64,000 bases of DNA from Bryobacteraceae bacterium (GTDB lineage Bacteria; Acidobacteriota; Terriglobia; Bryobacterales; Bryobacteraceae): the NCBI GenBank assembly GCA_026002875.1, contig BPGE01000001.1, positions 2,914,001-2,978,000 on the forward strand, read 5' to 3'. Within the stretch, counting starts at the first letter, position 1; each line of letters starts with the position of its first letter. The notes under the pieces were generated by a model that ran no database searches, was not told the origin of the DNA, and was given only the letters and a program-made list of their open reading frames with translations. Of this stretch, positions 25,277-32,548 are shown in pieces. A program made the translations under genes and the position numbers.

Positions 25277-25825
25277 ATGCCCAGAAGTCGGACATCCTCT
25301 GATAAAACCCCGCAAATTTCCGAAAAACACTGCTGCTTCCGGTTGTCCATCCGCCCGTCGCAGATTCACCGCTGGGGGGTCTTTGCGGATGAGTTCATCC
25401 CGAAAGGGCGGAAAATCATCGAATATACGGGGGAAAAAATCAGCCGTGTCGAGACGGCGCGCCGCGCCCGCCGCCGGTACAATTACCTCTTCACGCTCGA
25501 CAGCTACTGGACGGTCGACGGCAGCGTGGGCGGAAGCGGCGCCGAGTTCATCAATCACTGCTGCGAACCCAACTGCGTGGCGCGGATCGTGAAGGGCCAC
25601 ATTCTCTACTTCGCCGCCCGGGACATCCAGCCTGGCGAAGAGCTGACCGTGGACTACCGCTTCGATGCCGACGTGGAAGAGGTGAAATGCCGCTGCGGCG
25701 CGCCGAACTGCCGCGGCACGATCAACCTCAAAAAGGAAGTCCGGAAGCGCTCCCGGCGCAGGGTGCAGCAGAAACGGCGCCGTCGCGCCAAGAGCGCCAG
25801 AAGTGCCAGCGGCGCCCCTGCCTGA
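25277..25825 (+). CDS. SET-domain lysine methyltransferase
   Basis: A 182-residue SET-domain protein. GVFADEFIPKGRKIIEYTGE opens the fold, NHCCEPNC (93-100) resembles the eukaryotic NHSCDPNC AdoMet/zinc motif, and the Tyr in VDYRF (127) is the expected catalytic Tyr. A post-SET-like Cys cluster (C138, C140, C145, with C96 or C100 as fourth) is present. The C-terminal 30 residues are very basic, fit for nucleic-acid or chromatin binding. Such SET proteins in bacteria methylate histone-like or ribosomal proteins; target unknown. It is 2.4 kb from a HDAC-like gene. Confidence 0.8.
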   Translation: MPRSRTSSDKTPQISEKHCCFRLSIRPSQIHRWGVFADEFIPKGRKIIEYTGEKISRVETARRARRRYNYLFTLDSYWTVDGSVGGSGAEFINHCCEPNCVARIVKGHILYFAARDIQPGEELTVDYRFDADVEEVKCRCGAPNCRGTINLKKEVRKRSRRRVQQKRRRRAKSARSASGAPA

Positions 25826-26164
25826 GAGCAGCCGCGCAGAGAAACCGACACCCGAAAGAGAAAAACCCGCCCGGCGGCCCACTGTCTTGACGAGGCACGG
25901 CTGAACTTCCGGAGGGCGCGCGGCCGCCGCCCACGGGTCCACTCCACTGGGGCGCTGCACGGGCTGCAGCCGCGCCACGGGAGCCAGCCGGGCTGTCTGT
26001 CATCGGCCGATCGTCCCTGCCGGAGATGCGGCGCGGCGCTCCTCACCCGCCGCGCCGCTGCCGGAGGGCGGTGCGCCCCAGCCTCTTGTCCGTTTGAAGA
26101 AGCATGGCTCCGTCGCCGGGCTGCGCCCCCGAAAACTGCCCGTTTCCGGCAGCTGACGCGACCC
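25826..26164. other. Intergenic gap before repeat array 2
   Basis: About 340 bases between the SET gene and the repeat array with no gene that I can support. Open frames here run on from the repeat region and match nothing recognisable. Confidence 0.5.
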
Positions 26165-26720
26165 TCCCCCGCGGGTTTCCCGCCGCCCTTGGGCGGCGGC
26201 TCCATCCCAACCGTGCCGCCCGCGCCGTCCCCCACGGGTTTCCCCTCGCGCTTGCGCGAGGGCTGCATCCCAACCGTGCCCCCGCCGCCTTCCCCCACGG
26301 GTTTCCCCTCGCGCTTGCGCGAGGGCTGCATCCCAACCATGCCTCCCGCGCGCTCTCCTGCGGGTTTCCCCTCGGCCTTGGCCGAGGGCTGCATCCCAAC
26401 CGTGCCGCCCGCACCCTCCCCAACGGGTTTCCCCTCGCGCTTGCGCGAGGGCTGCATCCCAACCATGCCTCCCGCGCGCTCTCCTGCGGGTTTCCCCTCG
26501 GCCTTGGCCGAGGGCTGCATCCCAACCGTGCCGCCCGCACCCTCCCCAACGGGTTTCCCCTCGCGCTCGCGCGAGGGCTGCATCCCAACCGTGCCGCCGC
26601 GCCCTCCCCAACGCGTTCCCCCCCGCGCTTGCGCGAGGGCTGCATCCCAACCGTGCCGCCCGCGCCGTCCCCCACGGGTTTCCCCTCGCGCTCGCGCGAG
26701 GGCTGCATCCGAACCGTGTT
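26165..26720 (-). repeat. Hairpin-repeat array 2 (nine units, 63-base period, covarying stems)
   Basis: Nine units read on the minus strand. The CAT of each unit falls at 26203, 26266, 26329, 26392, 26455, 26518, 26581, 26643 and 26706, so the step is 63 bases except for one of 62. Stem sequences change but stay paired: plus-strand arms are CCGCCGCCC/GGGCGGCGG in unit 1, CCCTCGGCC/GGCCGAGGG in units 4 and 6 and CCCTCGCGC/GCGCGAGGG in most others, always around TT or TC. Units 3-4 and 5-6 form a 126-base higher-order repeat. It lies between two convergent genes. Confidence 0.92.
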
Positions 26721-26893
26721 CGCCCGGCACGCAGGAGCGAGCGGTCCCAAAGCGGCCTCAACTCAGGCCCCCGGCAGCACCCCTGAAAACCACCCTCAGA
26801 GCGTCGCGGGTCCGGACAAAACACCCGGTCCTGACTGCCGTCCTTCATGCGTGGCAGCCGGCATGCGGGCGGAGGCGGACAACGAATCAGGGG

Positions 26894-28096
26894 CTACTTG
26901 CGGAAGATGGAGAGGATGCCCGACAGCCCGCCTGCCTTGGGCTGCGCGGCAGCCGGTTCCATCGATTTTCCGGCGAGTTTCTCCGCCAGCTGCAGGAAGC
27001 CCTTGCCGGCGGGCGAATTGACCGGCACCGGCTTGCCCTCCACCACCGCCTGTTGCACGTCCACCGGAGAGTTGGGGATGACGTGGAACACCTCCAGGTG
27101 CAGAGCGGCCTCGACAAGCTCTTTCTGAAGGCCGACTTCCTTGCGGAAGCGGTTGACGACAAGCCGGATCTTGGAAAGCTCGACGCGTTGGTTCTCCAGG
27201 TTGGCCAGCGCTCTCTGGGCTGCGTGCAGGGCGGGCAGCTCGTTGGACGTGACGAGGATCAGCTCGTCGCAGAGCCGGGCGAGACCGATATTCCAGGCGC
27301 CATATGGTCCGCCCATGTCGATGAGGATCGCGTCATAGCTGGCGCGCATGAACTGGAACAGGGCGGCAGGGTTGGCGTCGCCGTTGATGCCGTGCACGGG
27401 CTGCTCCGGCGCTGCCAGGACGTCGACTCCGTTCTTGGTGGACACCAGTCCTTTCCAGATGTCCTCGTCCAGTTCTCCTCCCCGCGACAGGGCGTCCAGA
27501 AAGGAGTAATTCTGCTTGACTTTCGCCAGGAAAGCCACGGTGCCGGCCAGGGGGTCGAGGTCTGCCAGCAGAACCCTCCCCTGGGTCAGCTTCCGCCAGT
27601 GCCAGGCGGCATTGCAGGCGAGCGTGGACGCTCCGCAAGCCCCTTTGACGGGCATGAAGCAGAAGACCCGTCCCTCCGCCCCCCCGCGCGCCCGGTGGAC
27701 GGAGGCAATCCGCTCCATCACGGTGCAGAACTGATCCTCGGTCAGCGGCGCGCAGAGGAACTCGGTGGCGCCCTGGCGCAGGGTTTTCAGGATCAGTTCC
27801 GGGTCATTGGTGGCATGGAGCGCCACCACCGGCAGTTTCGGGTTCAGCAGAGACAGGTCGCTGAGCAGAGCCAGTGCCCACTCGTCCCGTGAAGTAGCAT
27901 CCACGAAGCACAGGTTGATGCCGTGGCCGCCGAGCGCGTCTTCCAGCATGGCCCGTGTCGGGTATTCCGGCAGGGCGATGATGGGCGAGAAAGGAAGGTA
28001 GTCCGCCAGAAGCCCTTCCATCGCCGTCCGCATGCCGGGATCGGGGCATATCAGGAGGATCTTCCACTGACCGAAATTGCGGCGTGTCATGGACAT
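26894..28096 (-). CDS. CpaE-like ParA/MinD-family ATPase with receiver-like N-terminus
   Basis: A 400-residue protein. Residues 1-130 resemble a response-regulator receiver (LCFVDATSRDEWALALLSDL, then KTLRQGATEFLCAPL). Residues 140-370 form a P-loop ATPase with a deviant Walker A, KGACGAST (151-158), and LLADLDPLAG. This is the layout of CpaE, which positions or assembles Tad/Flp pili. No other tad genes are in the window. The start at 28096 (MSMTRR) is chosen over the longer frame to 28261, which would run into the divergent regulator; the exact start is uncertain. Confidence 0.8.
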   Translation of the reverse strand: MSMTRRNFGQWKILLICPDPGMRTAMEGLLADYLPFSPIIALPEYPTRAMLEDALGGHGINLCFVDATSRDEWALALLSDLSLLNPKLPVVALHATNDPELILKTLRQGATEFLCAPLTEDQFCTVMERIASVHRARGGAEGRVFCFMPVKGACGASTLACNAAWHWRKLTQGRVLLADLDPLAGTVAFLAKVKQNYSFLDALSRGGELDEDIWKGLVSTKNGVDVLAAPEQPVHGINGDANPAALFQFMRASYDAILIDMGGPYGAWNIGLARLCDELILVTSNELPALHAAQRALANLENQRVELSKIRLVVNRFRKEVGLQKELVEAALHLEVFHVIPNSPVDVQQAVVEGKPVPVNSPAGKGFLQLAEKLAGKSMEPAAAQPKAGGLSGILSIFRK

Positions 28097-28251
28097 GAGC
28101 GCTCGGCAAGGGGCTCTCGGCCCGCAGGCCCATCTACTAGCGCTATCGACTTTCTGAGCGAAAAACTTGAGAGTCTTGAGCCGCTGCGCCAACTTTTCCA
28201 GAGAGGGCAGGCCCGGCCGGGTCTGCCGCCCGTTCAGCTCGGAACAAGACC

Positions 28252-28923
28252 ATGGATTCACCGAAAACGCCTCAATCCACTCCGCTCCAGGTCGGCATCT
28301 GCGAAACCCAGCCGGCCACGGCAGAAGGGCTCCGGTCTCTTCTGGAAAAGAGCAGCGAGCTTGAATGCGCGTGGGTGGTGCCTCACCTGCCGGTCGTTGT
28401 CCAGCTCACGCACCAGGCAAGACCCGACGTCGTGCTGCTCGACCGCCAGTTCGGCCAGCAGCTCGTGCTCCGCGTCCTGGAGGAGATTCTCCGGCATCAC
28501 CCAACCGCCGGGGTGGTCATTTGGGGGACGGCCATCAGCGAGGCGGAAGCGCTGCGCTATCTCCAGGCGGGCGCCAGGGGCCTGCTGAAGAAAACCGCCA
28601 GCCTCTCCGCGATCGAACGCTGCCTGGTCGCCGTCGGCCAGGGTGCGTTGTGGGTCGAGGAGGCGCTGACGGCGCTTCCCCAGGACACCGCACGGGCCAC
28701 GTTTCCGCAGCTCACGCCCAGGGAGTCCCAGGTGCTGGACCTCGTCCGCCGGGGGATGCGGAACCGGGAAATCGCCGCGGCTCTGGGCATCCGGCCGGGA
28801 ACCGTCAAGATCCACCTCCGCCACATCTTTGAAAAGACCGGAATCCACGGGCGCTTCAGTCTGGCGCTCAACCTCATGGCAACCCGGCCCTTTGCCGAAA
28901 AAAGGCGCGCGGAGGTCGCCTGA
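28252..28923 (+). CDS. LuxR/NarL-family response regulator, atypical receiver
   Basis: A 223-residue regulator: receiver domain about 12-125 with a possible phospho-acceptor Asp64 (VVLLDRQF) and a LuxR-type HTH about 150-210 (LTPRESQVLDLVRRGMRNREIAAALGI). The acidic pair that normally binds magnesium at the start of the receiver is missing (CETQPATAEG has only one Glu), so phosphorylation is doubtful. It is divergent from the CpaE-like gene across a 155-base gap and may control it. Confidence 0.85.
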   Translation: MDSPKTPQSTPLQVGICETQPATAEGLRSLLEKSSELECAWVVPHLPVVVQLTHQARPDVVLLDRQFGQQLVLRVLEEILRHHPTAGVVIWGTAISEAEALRYLQAGARGLLKKTASLSAIERCLVAVGQGALWVEEALTALPQDTARATFPQLTPRESQVLDLVRRGMRNREIAAALGIRPGTVKIHLRHIFEKTGIHGRFSLALNLMATRPFAEKRRAEVA

Positions 28924-29011
28924 TCCGGGCCGGCGGCACAGGGTTCGGGGCGCCGCTTCCCGTCAGGCGTGCCGGGGCCGGCCCCGGGGAGGCCGCCGGG
29001 ACGCCGTCTGA

Positions 29012-29017
29012 TATTCT
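29012..29017 (+). promoter_or_regulatory. Candidate -10 box (TATTCT), leaderless type
   Basis: TATTCT lies six bases before the GTG start at 29024, with no ribosome-binding site. Confidence 0.45.
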
Positions 29018-29023
29018 GGCAGG

Positions 29024-30739
29024 GTGCGAAGGCGCATTCAGCCAGGCCTCTTGATGGTTCTGCTCGCCGCTGCGGGCCTCCAGTCAGGAAGTCACGCCTC
29101 CGGCCTCCAGCAGGGGCCGGCGCCGGCTCTGGTCGGCATCCTGGCGGACGAACTCGACCGCAACTTCCGGATCCTCGGCGAAAAAGCCGAGCCGAAGCCC
29201 TATTCCATCTGCTACCGCGCCGTGGAAATCGAAGGCGGAACGCTGGCAGCCGCGCTCGGCAGCGTGGCCCAGCGGAACATCAGCCGGCGGCGGAATCTCG
29301 ACGTAACGGTGCGCGTCGGATCCCCGAAAATGGACAACTTCCATCTGCTGAAGGGAGAGCGTCCCCGCTTCACGGCTTCCGCCGCGTTGCCGGTCGAGGA
29401 TGTCCGCCCGGCGATCGCCCGAATCGCATGGCGGGAGACCGACCGCGCCTGGCGGGCGGCGGCGCAGCGGCTCATGCAGGTCGAATCCGCGGTGAAAATG
29501 CGCACGGATTCTCCCGAAACCGCCGATCTCCCCGATTTTTCCGAAGAGCCCCCGGCCGTCTCCTTCCTCGAGGTTCCGCCGCAGAAATTCTCGCCCGACG
29601 AATGGGCCGGAAAACTGCGGAAATGGTCGGCCATTTTCGCCGAATATCCGTTGCTGGTTTCCTCCAGCATCACCCTGCAGTGGCAGCGCGAGACCCGCAC
29701 CTTCGTCAGCAGCGAAGGCGCCCGCCTGCAGCACGGCCGCCACTTCTACCGCATCACGATCAGCGCCGCCGCCAAAGGATACGACGGCAACGATCTGACC
29801 CTGTTCGAAAGCTTCGACGCCGACGATGCGTCGCGCCTGCCCCGCGACGCCGCCGTCGAGCAGGCGGTCAGAAAGGTCGGCGCGCAGCTCACCGCCCTGC
29901 TGCGGGCCAAGCCTGCGGAACCTTGGGTGGGACCGGCGATCCTCTCCGGTCCTGCCGCGGGCGTGTTTTTCCATGAAATCTTCGGCCACCGCATCGAAGG
30001 ACACCGTCTGCGGGACGAGACCGAGGGGCAGACGTTCGCCGATTCGGTCGGCAAGCCCGTCCTGCCCGAGTTCCTCACGGTGGTCTCCGACCCGACGCTG
30101 CGCCGCGCGGCTGGCGTCGATCTCAACGGATGGTACGCATTCGACGACGAAGGCGTGCCCGCGCAGCGCGTCACCGTGGTGGAAAACGGGATTTTGCGGA
30201 ATTTCCTGATGTCCCGGCTCCCGGTGCCCGGCTTCCCCAAATCCAATGGCCACGGGCGGGCGCAGCCCGGCTTCGAACCCCTGTCGCGGCAGTCCAACCT
30301 GGTGGTCGAGTCGGCCAAACGCGTCAGCCGCGCCGAACTGCGGCGGCTGCTCGAAGCCGAAATCCGCAGACAGAACAAGCCCTACGGACTGTTCTTCGAG
30401 CGGGTCACCGGCGGCTTTACGCGCACCCGGCGCGGCGGCTTGCAGGCTTTCACCGTCATTCCCCTGCTGGTCTATCGCGTCTACGCCGACGGCCGTCCCG
30501 ACGAACTGATCCGCGGCGCCGATATCGTCGGCACGCCTCTGGCCAGCTTCTCGAAGATTCTGGCCACGGGAGACGAGCCGGAAGTCTTCAACGGCTATTG
30601 CGGCGCCGAGTCCGGCAACGTTCCGGTATCCGTGGTGGCCCCGGCGCTCCTGGTCGCCGAAATCGAGATTCAGCGGCAGCCGGAATCCAAGGACATTCCG
30701 CCCATCCTTCCGCGTCCGCAGGGGGAGGTGCGGCCATGA
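29024..30739 (+). CDS. Secreted TldD-like metallopeptidase with intact zinc motif
   Basis: A 571-residue TldD/PmbA-fold protein. FFHEIFGHRIEGH carries the TldD-type HExxxH (H317, E318, H322) and a further conserved Glu/His; C-terminal TGGFTRT and PLLVYRVYADG also match the family. Unlike E. coli TldD it has an N-terminal signal peptide (PGLLMVLLAAAGLQS), so it is probably exported. It overlaps the next gene, a TldE-like partner with a broken zinc site, as ATGA. TldD/TldE complexes cleave small peptides; here the substrate is unknown. GTG start is six bases after a -10 box. Confidence 0.85.
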   Translation: MRRRIQPGLLMVLLAAAGLQSGSHASGLQQGPAPALVGILADELDRNFRILGEKAEPKPYSICYRAVEIEGGTLAAALGSVAQRNISRRRNLDVTVRVGSPKMDNFHLLKGERPRFTASAALPVEDVRPAIARIAWRETDRAWRAAAQRLMQVESAVKMRTDSPETADLPDFSEEPPAVSFLEVPPQKFSPDEWAGKLRKWSAIFAEYPLLVSSSITLQWQRETRTFVSSEGARLQHGRHFYRITISAAAKGYDGNDLTLFESFDADDASRLPRDAAVEQAVRKVGAQLTALLRAKPAEPWVGPAILSGPAAGVFFHEIFGHRIEGHRLRDETEGQTFADSVGKPVLPEFLTVVSDPTLRRAAGVDLNGWYAFDDEGVPAQRVTVVENGILRNFLMSRLPVPGFPKSNGHGRAQPGFEPLSRQSNLVVESAKRVSRAELRRLLEAEIRRQNKPYGLFFERVTGGFTRTRRGGLQAFTVIPLLVYRVYADGRPDELIRGADIVGTPLASFSKILATGDEPEVFNGYCGAESGNVPVSVVAPALLVAEIEIQRQPESKDIPPILPRPQGEVRP

Positions 30740-32511
30740 AACGGATTCTTCTCCTTCTGTTTCTGACCGCCGGCACAGCCGCGCCCCAGAAGCCGGACCC
30801 CGCCGTTCAGGCGAAAATCCAGGCGGCGTTCGTCAGCGACCCCATCCTGCGGGCGATGGCCGAAGAATTGGGCCGCGCCCGCCAGCTGCGGTCGTTGGGC
30901 GAAGCGGTCTATTTCGGCGAAGTCTCGGCGGACGACGCCGAAAGCTTCTCCGTCTCCGCCACGCTCGGCGCCGTGTTCGCTCCGCAGCGCGCCTCGCTGC
31001 GCCCGGTGCGTCCGCTGCTGCGCGTGGGCGCGCCGAATTTCGATAACACGGGATCCGTCTTCTCGGATTTCTTCCCCGGAACGCGCTTTGACAGCGGTCT
31101 TCTGCCCCTCGACAATTCGCTGCTCGCGCTGCGCCACGCCCTGTGGCTGGCGTTCGACCGCGCCTACAAGACGGCTTACGGCGCTCTCGGCCGCAAAGCG
31201 GCCGCGCTGCGCGGCGTGACCCAGAGCGAGGTCCTGCCCGATTTCTGGCCTGCCTCCCCCGTCGTCGTGCTGGAAACGCCGGCGCGGGTCAGGGTGGATG
31301 ACGCCGCCTGGACGCAGCGCGTCAGGCAGCTCTCCGCCATCTTCGCCGCATATCCGTCCATCGCCTCCTCCGGCGCGGAGTTCCAGGTGTCGCAGGGCAT
31401 GACCTATTACCTGAACACCGAAGGAACCGTCGTCCGGGTGAACGACCGTGTCGCCTACCTGCGCGTGCGCGCCGCCACGCAGGCGCCGGATGGCATGGTC
31501 CTTTATGACGGGGATTCGCTGGAAACGCTGGATCCGGGGCGGATGCCTCCGGAGCCGGAGTTGCGGCAGGCGGTCGAGGCGGTGGCGAAGAACGTCGACG
31601 CGTTGGCCGCGGCGCCGATGGGGCAGAGCTATTCGGGACCGGTGCTGCTGGAGGGCATCGCCGCGGCGCAGGCGTTCGGCGAAGTGTTCGGCTCGAACCT
31701 CGGCGTCACCCGGCGTCCGGTCGCCGAGCCGGGCCGCCAGGTTCCGGTGATGGCCAGCGAACTGGAAGGACGGCTCGGTCTGCGCGTCCTGCCGGACTGG
31801 ATGGATCTCATCGACGATCCCGGACAGAGGGAGTTCAGCGGCCGTCCCCTGCTGGGCTTCTATCTCGTCGATCTCGACGGCGTGCGCCCGCAACGGCTGA
31901 CCGTGGTCGAAAAAGGCGTGCTGAAGGCGCTGCTGACCACGCGCCAGCCCGTCAAAGGCATGGACGGGCCCAACGGCAGGTCGCGGCTGCCGGGGGCGTT
32001 CGGGCTCAAGATCCCGAGAATCTCGAATCTCTTCGTCCAGGCGGCCGTAACAGAGAGCGAAGCAGCCCTGAAAAAGCGCCTGGTGGATCTGGCCGTGCAG
32101 ATGGGGCGGGAATATGGCATCGTCATCCGCAAGCTGGACTTCCCCTCTTTCGGCTCGATCGACGACCTGCGGCAGAGCGCCGTGCAGGCCGGCAGGGGCG
32201 GAGGCGCAGCGCGTCCCGCGCCCACGCCCGTCCTCGTTTACCGCGTCTATCCCAACGGGCGTGAAGAGCTGGTGCGGGGCCTCAGGCTGCGTTCCTTCGG
32301 GACGCGCCAGTTCCGCGATATCCTCGCCGCGGGCGAACGCCTGCACCAGTTCGACTATCTCGACAACGGAGCGCCGCTCGCCCTCACAGGAGCAGGCAAT
32401 TTCGTGGTTGGCTGCTCGGTCGTCTCCCCGTCGCTGCTCTTCGAGGAACTCGATCTCGAGCCGGCCACGGCGGATCTGCCCAAGCCCCCGCTCGTCCCCC
32501 CTCCGCAGTGA
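30736..32511 (+). CDS. Secreted TldE/PmbA-like partner lacking the zinc site
   Basis: A 591-residue paralogue of the upstream gene, with a signal peptide (ILLLLFLTAGTAAPQ). At the place of HEIFGH it reads GEVFGS (residues 315-320): both zinc His are lost while Glu is kept. The remaining domain order is the same. In E. coli, PmbA/TldE is likewise inactive and works only in a heterodimer with TldD. The ATGA overlap with the TldD-like gene supports a co-translated pair. The open frame upstream of 30736 is a chance frame in the first gene. Confidence 0.82.
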   Translation: MKRILLLLFLTAGTAAPQKPDPAVQAKIQAAFVSDPILRAMAEELGRARQLRSLGEAVYFGEVSADDAESFSVSATLGAVFAPQRASLRPVRPLLRVGAPNFDNTGSVFSDFFPGTRFDSGLLPLDNSLLALRHALWLAFDRAYKTAYGALGRKAAALRGVTQSEVLPDFWPASPVVVLETPARVRVDDAAWTQRVRQLSAIFAAYPSIASSGAEFQVSQGMTYYLNTEGTVVRVNDRVAYLRVRAATQAPDGMVLYDGDSLETLDPGRMPPEPELRQAVEAVAKNVDALAAAPMGQSYSGPVLLEGIAAAQAFGEVFGSNLGVTRRPVAEPGRQVPVMASELEGRLGLRVLPDWMDLIDDPGQREFSGRPLLGFYLVDLDGVRPQRLTVVEKGVLKALLTTRQPVKGMDGPNGRSRLPGAFGLKIPRISNLFVQAAVTESEAALKKRLVDLAVQMGREYGIVIRKLDFPSFGSIDDLRQSAVQAGRGGGAARPAPTPVLVYRVYPNGREELVRGLRLRSFGTRQFRDILAAGERLHQFDYLDNGAPLALTGAGNFVVGCSVVSPSLLFEELDLEPATADLPKPPLVPPPQ

Positions 32512-32548
32512 CAGGCCGCCGGGTTGCTAAGCTCGAATCGGAAGCCCT

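Noticed and set aside
28972-28987. Perfect 16-base GC palindrome CCGGGGCCGGCCCCGG upstream of the TldD-like gene
   Set aside because: It consists only of G and C in very GC-rich DNA, has no loop and is not at a promoter element, so chance is a sufficient explanation.
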